From: CF-162 sp040882565 | GTDB taxonomy: Bacteria; Chloroflexota; Dehalococcoidia; SM23-28-2; RBG-16-64-32 | Assembly (NCBI GenBank): GCA_040882565.1 | Contig: JBBEAZ010000015.1 | Coordinates: 1-64,000, forward strand | Reading direction: 5' to 3' | Length of the DNA stretch: 64,000 nucleotides | Shown: positions 17,310 through 26,348 of the stretch, piece by piece | Layout of the letters: each line of letters begins with the position of its first letter | How positions within the stretch are numbered: the first letter of the stretch is position 1 | Position numbers and translations under genes: made by a program | Notes under the pieces: model-generated | Seen by the model: the letters and a program-made list of their open reading frames with translations, nothing else | The model's database searches: none | Told to the model about the DNA's origin: nothing

Positions 17310-18524
17310 CTACCGCTTGAAGCGCTTCGCCTCGTCGGAGCCGGCGGTGGCGTTGCCGGCGCTGTAGGAGTGGGCGCTGTAGGAGTGGGCGCCGGCGCCG
17401 GCGAGCTTGCCCCCGTCGACGATCAGGTACTCCTCGCGGATCGGGCGGCCTTCGAACCAGCACTCGAGGATCTCGCGGGTGCCGGCGGCGTAGCGCGCCT
17501 GTGCCGACAGCGAGGTCCCGGAGACATGCGGCGTCATGCCGTGGTGCGGCATCGTCCGCCAGGGGTGGTCCTGAGGCGGCGGCTGCGGGAACCAGACGTC
17601 GCCTGCGTAGCCCGCGAGCTGGCCGCTCTCGAGGGCGCGCACTACGGCGTCGCGGTCGCAGATCTTGCCGCGGGCTGTGTTCACGAGATAGGCGCCGCGC
17701 TTCATCTTCGCGATCAGGGCGTCGTTGAACATGTGCTCCGTTTCGGGGTGAAGCGGCGCGTTGATCGTGACGACGTCGCAGACCTTGACCAACGACTCGG
17801 CGTCCGGGTGGAAGGTGAGGCCGAGTTCCGCTTCGACTTCGGCGGGCAGGCGGTGGCGGTCGGTGTAGTGGAGCTTGACGTCAAAGGGCTTGAGGCGGCG
17901 GAGGACGGCGAGGCCGATGCGGCCGGCGGCGACGGTCCCGACGTCCATTCCCTCGAGGTCGTAGGAGCGGGAGACGGCGTCGGCGATGTTCCAGCCGCCG
18001 CGGACGACCCAGCCGTAGGACGGGATGTAGTTCCGCACGAGCGACAGGATGAGCATCACGACGTGCTCGCTGACGCTGATGCTGTTCGAGTACGTTACTT
18101 CGGCGACGGTCAGGCCCCTCTCAGTCGCCGCCTGCAGGTCGACGTGGTCGGAGCCGATCCCTGCAGTGATGGCCAGCTTGAGCTTCGGCGCCCGCGCGAT
18201 GCGCTCCGCCGTCAGGTAAGCCGGCCAGAAGGGCTGCGATATGACGACATCCGCGTCGGCTAGCTCGCGGTCGAAGACGCTGTTTTCGCCGTCCTTGTCG
18301 GAGGTGACGACGAGAGTGTGGCCCAGGCCTTCTAGGAACTTACGTAGCCCCAATTCGCCCGAGACGCTACCCAGCAGTTCGCCGGGCGTGAAGTCAATGG
18401 CGCTTGGCGTGGGTGTCGTCTGGCCGCCGGGATAGCCGGTTATTTTCGGGACGTCGTCCCTGGCGTAGGACGCGGGGAAGCCGTCGACGGGATCGTCGTA
18501 GAGTACGCAGAGGATCTTCGCCAT
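17310..18524 (-). CDS. NAD-dependent formate dehydrogenase
   Basis: This 404-residue enzyme oxidises formate to CO2 with NAD+. It resembles the well-known Pseudomonas formate dehydrogenase over its whole length: AKILCVLYDDPVDGFP, GYPGGQTTPTP, TAGIGSDHVDLQ, NTARGKICDRDA, and TPHVSGTSL with the catalytic His. The ATG at 18524 has an AAGGAG site 9 nt upstream. A perfect 15-bp tandem duplication (17361-17390) repeats AHSYS near the C-terminus in frame and looks harmless. The enzyme supplies NADH from C1 compounds. Confidence 0.95.
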   Translation of the reverse strand: MAKILCVLYDDPVDGFPASYARDDVPKITGYPGGQTTPTPSAIDFTPGELLGSVSGELGLRKFLEGLGHTLVVTSDKDGENSVFDRELADADVVISQPFWPAYLTAERIARAPKLKLAITAGIGSDHVDLQAATERGLTVAEVTYSNSISVSEHVVMLILSLVRNYIPSYGWVVRGGWNIADAVSRSYDLEGMDVGTVAAGRIGLAVLRRLKPFDVKLHYTDRHRLPAEVEAELGLTFHPDAESLVKVCDVVTINAPLHPETEHMFNDALIAKMKRGAYLVNTARGKICDRDAVVRALESGQLAGYAGDVWFPQPPPQDHPWRTMPHHGMTPHVSGTSLSAQARYAAGTREILECWFEGRPIREEYLIVDGGKLAGAGAHSYSAHSYSAGNATAGSDEAKRFKR

Positions 18525-18624
18525 GTTGTTCACTCCTTGATGCCGGTATGATGTCTTGCGCCGCGTCGTCGCGCTGTAACCGTATACCACGCAGCGCGGA
18601 AGATTGCGAGAGCGGAGAGAGACC

Positions 18625-19464
18625 ATGAGCGACGACGAGCGATACACGAGGCCCCCGAGCAGCGAGTCGCTGGGTCAGGCGCCCGGCCGCGGACGGCTGG
18701 TGACGCGGAAGGTCCTCGTTGTCGGCGGCGGACAGCGTGTGCACGACGCAGCGACCGACCCGGTCGGCAACGGCCGCGCGATGTCACTGCTGTTCGCGCG
18801 CGAGGGTGCACATGTGGCGGTCGCCGATATCAACGTCGAGAGCGCGCAGGAGACGGTCGACTTGATCACCGGCGAAGGGGGGCGCGCTTTCGCGATCCAC
18901 GCGGACACGTCGAAGCCAGACGACATAACCCGGATGGTCGACGAGGCGCGCGAGGGCATGAAGGGGATCGATGGCATGGTGCTGAACGTCGGTGTCGGGA
19001 TCGGCGAACTCGGGTTGCAGGGAGTGACGCCGGAGCACTGGGACCGCACGCTGGCGATCAACCTGCGCGGGCCTGTGCTCTGTTGCCAGGCTGCCTTGCC
19101 GCGGCTCGAGGACGGTTCGTCGATCGTGCTCATCTCCTCGATCGCGGGACAGATCGCGGGAAGCCGTCTGCCGGCGTACGACGCCTCGAAAGCGGCGCTC
19201 GCCGGAGTTATGCGGCATGTGGCGCTTGAAGGCGCGTCGCGTGGTATCCGCGTCAATATCGTCGCGCCCGGACTTGTGGACACGCCCCTGGGCCGGGCGA
19301 CAACCGGCGGCCGGCCGTCGCGCGCCCGCACACGGACGCCGTTCGGGCGTCAGGCGACAGCGTGGGAGATTGCCTACGCAGCGCTCTACTTCATCTCAGA
19401 CGAAAGTGTGTACGTGACTGCGCAGACGCTGGCTGTGGACAGCGGCCTGACAGGGATAAGCTAA
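18625..19464 (+). CDS. Short-chain dehydrogenase/reductase
   Basis: This 279-residue SDR has YDASK with the catalytic Tyr and Lys and LISSIAG with the Ser. The nucleotide loop is unusual: VVGGGQRVHDAATDPVGNGR is longer than the normal TGxxxGxG loop. The NAG motif is replaced by NVGVG. The ATG at 18625 follows GGAGAG. It is divergent from formate dehydrogenase. The substrate is unknown. Confidence 0.85.
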   Translation: MSDDERYTRPPSSESLGQAPGRGRLVTRKVLVVGGGQRVHDAATDPVGNGRAMSLLFAREGAHVAVADINVESAQETVDLITGEGGRAFAIHADTSKPDDITRMVDEAREGMKGIDGMVLNVGVGIGELGLQGVTPEHWDRTLAINLRGPVLCCQAALPRLEDGSSIVLISSIAGQIAGSRLPAYDASKAALAGVMRHVALEGASRGIRVNIVAPGLVDTPLGRATTGGRPSRARTRTPFGRQATAWEIAYAALYFISDESVYVTAQTLAVDSGLTGIS

Positions 19465-19480
19465 GGCAACGGAGGCAACC

Positions 19481-20725
19481 ATGAACATCGAAGCGAAGGA
19501 AGCCGGGTTCGACGCGGCGCGGCTGGAACGGATCACCGAGCACCTGGAGCGGAACTACATCCGGCAGGGCAAGATCGCCGGGTGCCAGACGCTGGTGGCG
19601 CGGCACGGCCACGTCGCCTATTTCAAGTCGCTGGGAATGGCGGACCGTGAGCGGGAGACTCCGATGGCCGACGACACGATCTTCCGCCTGTACTCGATGA
19701 CGAAGCCGATCACGTCGGTGGCGCTGATGACCCTGTACGAGGAGGGGTACTTCCAGCTCAACGACCCCGTGCACCGGATCATTCCGGAGTGGCGCGACAT
19801 GGGTGTGTACGTGTCGGGCGAGGGCGAGAACATCGTGAAGCGGCCGCCGAAGTCGCCGATGACGTTTCGGCATCTGCTGAGCCACCAGAGTGGACTCTCG
19901 TACGGCGACGGGTTGGCGCGGCTGGTGGGCGTCGACATCCCGTTGCACCCGGCGGACGCGGCCTACTCAGCGCTCGGCGTCCAGCGCGGGCGTGATGACA
20001 CGCTGCGCTCGTTCGTCGAGAGGATGGCGAACGTGCCGCTGCGATTCGATCCCGGCGAGAAGTGGATGTATTCGTACGCAACCGACGTGTGCGGGTACCT
20101 CGTCGAGGCCATCTCGGGGATGCCGTTTGACCAGTACCTGCGTGAGCGAATCTTCGGGCCGCTGGGCATGAAGGACACGGCGTTCTTCGTGCCGCCGGAG
20201 AAGGCGAACCGGCTGGCGGCAGGGTACTGGCGCCGCCCGCGGGACAAGTCGCTGAACCTGATGGACGATCCGCAGACGAGCGAGTACCTGAAAGAGCCGA
20301 AGATGTTCGCGGGCGGCAGCGGCCTGGTGGGCACGACGGCGGACTACCTCCGTTTCACGGAGATGCTGCGCCGCGGTGGCGAACTGGACGGCGCGCGCAT
20401 CCTGGGCCCGCGGACGATTGAGATGATGCGACAGAATCATCTGACGGGCGGCAAGGAGCTTTCGGAGATGGCGATCGGGGTGTTCTCGGAGACGCCTTAC
20501 GACGGCATCGGTTTTGGGCTGGGGTTCGCGATGACGCTGGACACGGTGGCGGCGGGGACGATCGGCGCGGGCGACTTCTACTGGGGCGGCGCGGCGTCGA
20601 CGATTTTCTGGGTGGATGACGAGGAGGACCTGTGCGTCATCTTCATGACACAGCTCATACCGTCGGCCACATTCAACTTCCGGGGACAGCTGAAGAACAT
20701 CGTCTACTCGTCGATCGTGCACTAA
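19481..20725 (+). CDS. Serine hydrolase, beta-lactamase/esterase family
   Basis: This 414-residue protein belongs to the class C beta-lactamase/PBP4-like esterase family. The nucleophile is in YSMTKPITS (SxxK), the YxN-type motif is replaced by YSYATD, and HLLSHQSGLSYG is characteristic. No signal peptide is seen, so it is probably a cytoplasmic esterase. It follows the SDR by 16 bp, which suggests an operon. Confidence 0.88.
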   Translation: MNIEAKEAGFDAARLERITEHLERNYIRQGKIAGCQTLVARHGHVAYFKSLGMADRERETPMADDTIFRLYSMTKPITSVALMTLYEEGYFQLNDPVHRIIPEWRDMGVYVSGEGENIVKRPPKSPMTFRHLLSHQSGLSYGDGLARLVGVDIPLHPADAAYSALGVQRGRDDTLRSFVERMANVPLRFDPGEKWMYSYATDVCGYLVEAISGMPFDQYLRERIFGPLGMKDTAFFVPPEKANRLAAGYWRRPRDKSLNLMDDPQTSEYLKEPKMFAGGSGLVGTTADYLRFTEMLRRGGELDGARILGPRTIEMMRQNHLTGGKELSEMAIGVFSETPYDGIGFGLGFAMTLDTVAAGTIGAGDFYWGGAASTIFWVDDEEDLCVIFMTQLIPSATFNFRGQLKNIVYSSIVH

Positions 20726-20752
20726 CTGTCGGCTGGAATGGGTTAGCTCCGG

Positions 20753-21184
20753 CTAGGCGAACCGCGCCAGCTTCTCGCAGTATGCGTACAGGGCGTCGTA
20801 GACAGGAAGCTCCGCTGCGAGCTGTTGGTGGTCGTCCTCATAGCTCATCTGGAACCCTGTTGCGATCGCTTCAAGGCCGCGGGACTCCGGCGTCAGGTCC
20901 TTCGCCGATGTGTCAGCCCCGCGTACGATCAGGGCAAGTTTGCCCAGCGCTGGATCAGTCAGCTTGTATTTCTTGATGATGGCGTCGAAGCTGCATTCTT
21001 CGCCCTGGTGTCCGAGTTCCACGTTGGGAACGTCGTATGGGGTTGCGCCCTCACGTTCGGCGATCTCCATCACCTGGTCGCCGGGCGCGTAGATGAACTC
21101 CGCCTCGTGGTCGACGAACTTCTTGATCAGCCACGGGCAGGCTACGCGGTCCACTTTAGGATTTGACCGGGTTATCCACTTCAT
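20753..21184 (-). CDS. ChrB C-terminal-domain protein (chromate resistance), copy A
   Basis: This 143-residue stand-alone ChrB C-terminal domain contains KVDRVACPWLIKKFVD and CSFDAIIKKY. In most bacteria this domain is fused to a ChrB N-terminal domain that acts as a chromate-responsive regulator. It is the last gene of a four-gene operon that also holds a second such domain at 22493 and the N-terminal domain at 22918. Confidence 0.82.
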   Translation of the reverse strand: MKWITRSNPKVDRVACPWLIKKFVDHEAEFIYAPGDQVMEIAEREGATPYDVPNVELGHQGEECSFDAIIKKYKLTDPALGKLALIVRGADTSAKDLTPESRGLEAIATGFQMSYEDDHQQLAAELPVYDALYAYCEKLARFA

Positions 21185-21242
21185 TTCGGTCCTCCTTCTG
21201 GTGATTGGTACAGGCTCAATACGGGGAGCTGACTCGCTTGGT

Positions 21243-22496
21243 TCACGGGCCAGCTCCCCGTTTCGCGATGGCGTCTGGAGTGGTGGTTGCGACGGCGGAG
21301 GTCTGGTCGGGCGCGTCCTCGAGCGGGACTCGCCGGAACCAGGCCCACAGCGTGAGGTCGTAGGCGACCTTCAGAGTCCCGGCGATAACGAACGGCGCGC
21401 CCAGCGCGATCTGTTGGACAGCGCCGGCCAAGGCCGGGCCGATAGGACGCGTCAGATACCGCGCCGTGTTGGTGTAGGCCGCGGCGGAAGTGCGTTCCGC
21501 CGGATCCACGAGGTTCGCGATGTACGCCTGTCTCGTCGGCACGTCCATCTGGCTGAGCGACTGGCGGCCGAGCAACAGCGCAATCGCGACAGGGAGCGAT
21601 GGCGCGAATGCTATGGCGGCGAGAAATATGTTCGAAGGGATGTGGCTGAAGACCATTGTGTTGAGCAGGCCGAAGCGCTCGCCGAGACGGCCCGCCGCCA
21701 GGAACGATGCCGTTTGCATCACGCCGACACCGAAGAAGAGCAGCCCAAGTACTTCCGGTGACACGCCGAACTTCACGCGAAACCAGTAGGCGATAAAGCT
21801 CTGCACGACGAAGCCGCCGGCGAAGGAGTCGACGGCGAACAGCCCGGACAGCCGAAACACCGTACCGCGCGACTTCTCCAGCCCGCCAAAGCTCGTGCGT
21901 CGCGCCACCGTCGTCTCTACCGCCGCCGAGAGCGAGAGCGCGACGACGGCCCCCAGCAGCGCCACCGGCACGAACGCGAGGAAGAACCGCTGGTCAGCCG
22001 GAAGGTTGGGCCACACGTCTCGCAAAAGGGAAGGCCCACCCGCGGCCAGTGCGCCCACTGAGCCGGTGATTGTCGCGGCCGCGTTGTACAGGGCGAAAGT
22101 GCGCCCGCGCCGGGCGGACGGCACGCTCTCGGCGATCATCGCCTGCTCCAGCGAGGTGAACGGCCCGGACTCGACGACCTCGGTGGAAAGTGTCCCGGTG
22201 AGCGCGACAATGGCGAGGATCCAGAACTCATCCGCCAGGCCGAAGGCAAGGCCCGACAGCGCCAGCCCGCAGAACAGCAACGCGTAAGCGCGCCGCCGCT
22301 CGATTCTGTCGCCGAACATGCCGATCACGATCGACATGAGCGCCGTACCCGCGACGATGGCGGTCAGCAGCGCGCCAACCTCCGTGCTCGACCAACCGCG
22401 TGATGCGAGGGTCAGTCCGAGGAGCACTGAGCCAAAACCATATGCCAGCGCGCGCAGTCCCTGTGCGCAGAAGATCCTGACGATGTCCGGATTCAT
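21243..22496 (-). CDS. MFS transporter in the chromate-resistance operon
   Basis: This 417-residue permease has about 12 hydrophobic segments and an MFS loop motif region (GMFGDRIERRRAY) after segment 2. Its start overlaps the stop of a ChrB-domain gene. MFS proteins are frequently paired with ChrB-domain genes and presumed to export the toxic oxyanion or a related compound. It is not the ChrA permease. Confidence 0.85.
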   Translation of the reverse strand: MNPDIVRIFCAQGLRALAYGFGSVLLGLTLASRGWSSTEVGALLTAIVAGTALMSIVIGMFGDRIERRRAYALLFCGLALSGLAFGLADEFWILAIVALTGTLSTEVVESGPFTSLEQAMIAESVPSARRGRTFALYNAAATITGSVGALAAGGPSLLRDVWPNLPADQRFFLAFVPVALLGAVVALSLSAAVETTVARRTSFGGLEKSRGTVFRLSGLFAVDSFAGGFVVQSFIAYWFRVKFGVSPEVLGLLFFGVGVMQTASFLAAGRLGERFGLLNTMVFSHIPSNIFLAAIAFAPSLPVAIALLLGRQSLSQMDVPTRQAYIANLVDPAERTSAAAYTNTARYLTRPIGPALAGAVQQIALGAPFVIAGTLKVAYDLTLWAWFRRVPLEDAPDQTSAVATTTPDAIAKRGAGP

Positions 22497-22921
22497 TGGT
22501 TCCCGCCGAGCAGCGTCGCGCGCAGGCAGTACTCGTATAGCCCGTCGAAAAGCGGCCCGGTGATCGCGAGCATCTCTTCGTCGCTCCGGACCATCGATAG
22601 CCCTCTGATCAACACGTCGACTCCAGGTGCCTCCGGGGCGTCGTAGACTTCGTCGCCGAGATCGGCCTCGTGCACGATTCTGGCGATCTGGTCGAGGGCC
22701 GGTTCGTGCAGTTCGTAGTGCAGCAGCAGCGTCTCGAAACTACAGCGCCCGCCGTGATGCGACAGCGGTACGCCTCGTATATCAAAGGCAGTTGCGCCTT
22801 CAGGAATTTCGTCGGGGTCGTTGACGAAAACAAACTCGGCTTCTGGGTCAATGAAACGGCGGATCAGCCAGGCGCAGGCGACGCGGTCTATGTGGCAGCC
22901 CGCTCGGGTCACCCACCTCAT
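22493..22921 (-). CDS. ChrB C-terminal-domain protein, copy B
   Basis: This 142-residue protein has HIDRVACAWLIRRFIDPEAE and CSFETLLLHYEL. It is clearly paralogous to copy A at 20753. It overlaps both neighbours by a few bases, so the three genes are translationally coupled. Both copies keep the Cys and the D-R-x-A-C-x-W-L-I core. Confidence 0.85.
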   Translation of the reverse strand: MRWVTRAGCHIDRVACAWLIRRFIDPEAEFVFVNDPDEIPEGATAFDIRGVPLSHHGGRCSFETLLLHYELHEPALDQIARIVHEADLGDEVYDAPEAPGVDVLIRGLSMVRSDEEMLAITGPLFDGLYEYCLRATLLGGNQ

Positions 22922-23430
22922 GGCGCTACCTCCAGCGCTGTGCCGAGTGCCTCCACGGCAGACTCGGCATCTTTGCGCTCGGGCGGTGGGAAGAAGTCAC
23001 GGGCGCGAATCCTCCGGAGCTCGCGGCGTAGTCGTGCCAGCGTCCGGTGCGCGTTGGCTCGATCCTCCTGCGCCGTATTCGCGGCGTTGATCACGAGGCG
23101 GTATTCATCGGCGATTGCGTCAGTCATCGTCCGGGCGAGCACGCGTTCCTGCGCGGCGGTCCCCGGGCGCGCTGTCCAGATCGAGGCTTCGCCACCGGCC
23201 TCGATGACTTCCTCGGCCGACCACTCCATCTGTTCCTTCGTGCGCCCGTCAAGGGGCAGCGCCACGAGCCCGTCTGACAGCTGTCCCGCGCCCAGACGCT
23301 TAAGCTTGCGCCAGAGGGCGATACGTGGGGTAGAAGGCTCGCGTGGAAGCCGGTACGCCAGCAACACCCACTCACTAGTCCGCTTTACGAAGGATGTAAC
23401 CACGGTTACATTCTCAATGAGAATGGCCAT
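22918..23430 (-). CDS. ChrB N-terminal-domain protein
   Basis: This protein of about 170 residues has EWVLLAYRLPREPSTPRI and WRKLKRLGAGQLSDGLVALP, the hallmark of the ChrB N-terminal domain, which in fused proteins senses chromate and regulates the operon. The start is uncertain. ATG 23430 is used, but the perfect palindrome at 23394-23411 lies inside the first codons, so a later non-ATG start is possible. It is the first gene of the chr operon. Confidence 0.75.
   Translation of the reverse strand: MAILIENVTVVTSFVKRTSEWVLLAYRLPREPSTPRIALWRKLKRLGAGQLSDGLVALPLDGRTKEQMEWSAEEVIEAGGEASIWTARPGTAAQERVLARTMTDAIADEYRLVINAANTAQEDRANAHRTLARLRRELRRIRARDFFPPPERKDAESAVEALGTALEVAP
23394..23424. promoter_or_regulatory. 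Two adjacent palindromes at the 5' end of the chr operon
   Basis: ATGTAACC-ac-GGTTACAT (23394-23411, perfect 8-2-8) abuts ATTCTC-aat-GAGAAT (23410-23424, perfect 6-3-6). Their position at the start of the ChrB-domain operon makes them candidate chromate-responsive operators. Confidence 0.55.
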
Positions 23431-23574
23431 GAGTGCAAGGCTCGGCGACGCCAAACCTCGAAAAAAGTGCCAAACAAGCTCACCTTGCTGTGGCGGCTCT
23501 TTGCCCATGCTAAGCCGCGCCTCCCGGCGTATCATCCAACGCATGAGCAGGTTGATGATGTGTGTCAGTGAGAC

Positions 23575-24165
23575 GTGTGGTTGAACGACGAATCTAACCG
23601 TTGGCTGCAGTCGCGGAGCGTGTCCGGCGACACGTATGACGCGACGTACGAGCGCCGCGCCGCCGCCGGCGAGAACGTCCACGGCGAAGCCGAATTCGTG
23701 CTGCGGTTCGTGCCGGAGTCGGTGCTCGATGCCGGTTGTGGGACGGGGCGCGTTGGGCGAGAGTTGGCGCGGCGAGGCGTGGATGTCGTTGGCGTCGACA
23801 TTGATGCAGAGATGCTGGAAACGGCGAGGCGCAAGGCGCCGGAGGTTGACTGGCGGCTCGCTGACCTGGCGACGGTGGATCTCGCCCGGACGTTTGACGC
23901 GATCGTGATGGCCGGGAACGTGATGATTTTCCTGACGCCCGGTACTGAAGGCGCTGTCGTCGCGAGCATGGCGCGCCACCTCCGCACCGACGGCCAGCTG
24001 ATCGCCGGTTTTCAGCTGGTGGCCGACCGCCTGAGCCTGGAGCGCTACGACGAGATCGCTGCGTCCGCGGGGCTCGTGCTGGCCGAGCGTTGGTCGACCT
24101 GGGACTGCGGTGTCTGGAAGGCAGGCGGTGATTATGCAGTCTCGGTGCACCGGGCGGCGTCATGA
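23575..24165 (+). CDS. Class I SAM-dependent methyltransferase
   Basis: This 196-residue methyltransferase has VLDAGCGTGRVGRELARRG (SAM loop) and VVGVDIDAEMLE (acidic motif). It starts at GTG 23575. Its stop overlaps the ATG of the GH3 glycosidase (ATGA), so the two are coupled. The substrate is unknown. Confidence 0.85.
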   Translation: MWLNDESNRWLQSRSVSGDTYDATYERRAAAGENVHGEAEFVLRFVPESVLDAGCGTGRVGRELARRGVDVVGVDIDAEMLETARRKAPEVDWRLADLATVDLARTFDAIVMAGNVMIFLTPGTEGAVVASMARHLRTDGQLIAGFQLVADRLSLERYDEIAASAGLVLAERWSTWDCGVWKAGGDYAVSVHRAAS

Positions 24166-26348
24166 ACCCCGAAGGGGCACTGACGTACGGCGACGCGCGA
24201 GAGCGGGTGCGGGCGGGTGAGGACGCTGCGGAGGTCGCGGCTGAGTTCGTGGCCGGGCTGACGCTCGAGGAGAAGCTCGAGTGCCTGGACGGGGACGAGG
24301 ACTTCTGGCCGGGGTTGATACGGATGGCGGGGGCGGCGGTCTCGCGCGTCGCCGGTGACGGGTACATGGGCCGGCCGTACTACGGCGCGGCGGTGGAGCG
24401 GTTGGGGTTCCCGGGGATTGCGTTCTCGGACGGGCCGCGCGGCGTCGTGATCGGACCGAATACTTCCTTCCCGGTCAGCATGGCGCGCGGGGCGACGTGG
24501 GACCCGGACCTGGAAGAGCGCATCGGTGAAGTGATTGGCAAGGAGTTGCGGTCGCGCGGCGCGAACCTGTTCGGCGGGGTGAACGTGAACCTGCTGCGGC
24601 ACCCGGCCTGGGGGCGCGCGCAGGAGACATACGGCGAAGACCCGCACCACGTCGGCGAGATGGGCGCGGCGCTGGCGCGGGGTGTGCAGCGGCACGCGAT
24701 GGCCTGCGTCAAGCACTATGCGCTGAATTCGATTGAGAACGCGCGCTTCAAGATCGACGTGCGGGCAGACGACCGGGTGCTGCACGAGGTGTACCTGCCG
24801 CACTTCAAGCGAGTCGTGGACGTGGGCGTGGCGTGCGTCATGTCTGCGTACAACTCGGTCAATGGGTCGTGGTGCGGCGAGAACCGGCAGTTGCTGACGG
24901 AAATCCTGCGCGAGGAGTGGCGGTTCGAGGGGTTCGTGATCTCGGACTGGATCTTCGGCCTGCGTGATCCGGTGAAGTCGGTGCGCAGCGGGCTCGACAT
25001 CGAGATGCCGTTCCGGCAACAGCGCTTTCAGCACGTGCCGCCGGCCGTTGCGGACGGCAGGCTGACCGAGGCGGACATCGAGGCGGCGGTGCGGCGTGTG
25101 GTCGCGACGATGCTACGCTTCGATGAGGTGCTGTCGCGGGTGGCGCCGGATGCGGCAGTGGCCGCCTCGGCGGAGCACCGAGAACTGGCGTACGAGGCGG
25201 CGGTGAAGTCGATCGTGTTGTTGAAGAACGAGGGTTCGCTGCTGCCGCTGGATGGGGGCGAGTTAAAGCGGGTCGTCGTACTGGGGCGGTTGGCGGCAAT
25301 CGCTAACTTAGGCGACCGCGGGTCGAGCAATGTGATGCCGCCCTCGGTCGTGACGCCGCTGGACGGGCTGCGGGAGGCGTTGCCTGGCGCCGAGGTGATT
25401 GCCGAGGATGGCGCCGACCTCGAAGCGGCGGTTCGGGACGCGCGAGACGCGGACGTTGCGATCGTCGTAGTGGGGTGCACGTACGAGGACGAAGGCGAGT
25501 ACATCTCGGCGCAGCCGGAGTTGCTGCGCGACCACGCGCCTCCGCGCACGGGGATCGAGCGCATGCCGGAGCGCCCGCCGAAGGCCGAGGGAGAGGCACC
25601 GCGCGAGAGGGCGCCAGGCTTCGCGACTGGCGGCGACCGTGTGTCGCTTGATCTGTCGGCGGCGGACCAGGCGCTGGTGCAGGCGGTGGCGGCTGCGAAC
25701 CCGAAAACCGTCGTGGTGATGATGGGTGGGAGCGCGATCATGGTCGAGGCGTGGCACGAGGCAGTGTCGGCGATCGTCATGCTGTGGTATCCCGGCATGG
25801 AGGGCGGCCGGGCGCTGGCCGACGTGCTGCTGGGACGCGCGAGTCCGTCAGGGCGGCTGCCGTTCGTCGTGCCGCGCGACGCGGGGGACCTGCCGCACTT
25901 CGACCGCGAGGCGACGAGCATCACCTACGACTTGTTCCACGGCCAGTGGCTACTGGACCGCGATGGTCGCGAACCGCGCTACCCGTTCGGGTTCGGGCTG
26001 ACGTACGGGTTCGTGGAAGTTCGCGACGTCGGGGTGCGCGTGATTGATGGGTCGATCGCGGTGTCGGCGAACGTGGTGAGCACAACCAGGCGCGACACGA
26101 CGGAGGTGGTGCAGGTGTACGCGGGGGCGCGCGGGTCGCAGCTCGAGCGGCCGCTGTGGCGGCTGGCTGCGTTCGCGCGAGTGGACGTGCTGGCAGGCGG
26201 TGCGACGTCGGTTCATCTTGACGTGCCGCTAGAGCGGCTGGCGGTGAGGGTCAAAGGCTCGTGGGTGGTCGAGCCGGGGCCGTATGAGATTGCGGTCGGG
26301 CGCTGGGCGCGGGACCCGGACGCGACCGTCGTGCGCGTCGAGCTCTAG
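24162..26348 (+). CDS. Glycoside hydrolase family 3 beta-glucosidase-like enzyme
   Basis: This 728-residue protein has a GH3 N-terminal barrel with FSDGPRGV, CVKHYALNS and the nucleophile Asp in GFVISDWIFG, then the C-terminal sandwich domain (SIVLLKNEGSLLPL) and a fibronectin-III-like tail. It hydrolyses beta-linked glycosides or steroid/saponin sugars. No signal peptide is present, so it acts inside the cell. Its stop overlaps that of the convergent thiolase in the shared CTAG. Confidence 0.93.
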   Translation: MNPEGALTYGDARERVRAGEDAAEVAAEFVAGLTLEEKLECLDGDEDFWPGLIRMAGAAVSRVAGDGYMGRPYYGAAVERLGFPGIAFSDGPRGVVIGPNTSFPVSMARGATWDPDLEERIGEVIGKELRSRGANLFGGVNVNLLRHPAWGRAQETYGEDPHHVGEMGAALARGVQRHAMACVKHYALNSIENARFKIDVRADDRVLHEVYLPHFKRVVDVGVACVMSAYNSVNGSWCGENRQLLTEILREEWRFEGFVISDWIFGLRDPVKSVRSGLDIEMPFRQQRFQHVPPAVADGRLTEADIEAAVRRVVATMLRFDEVLSRVAPDAAVAASAEHRELAYEAAVKSIVLLKNEGSLLPLDGGELKRVVVLGRLAAIANLGDRGSSNVMPPSVVTPLDGLREALPGAEVIAEDGADLEAAVRDARDADVAIVVVGCTYEDEGEYISAQPELLRDHAPPRTGIERMPERPPKAEGEAPRERAPGFATGGDRVSLDLSAADQALVQAVAAANPKTVVVMMGGSAIMVEAWHEAVSAIVMLWYPGMEGGRALADVLLGRASPSGRLPFVVPRDAGDLPHFDREATSITYDLFHGQWLLDRDGREPRYPFGFGLTYGFVEVRDVGVRVIDGSIAVSANVVSTTRRDTTEVVQVYAGARGSQLERPLWRLAAFARVDVLAGGATSVHLDVPLERLAVRVKGSWVVEPGPYEIAVGRWARDPDATVVRVEL

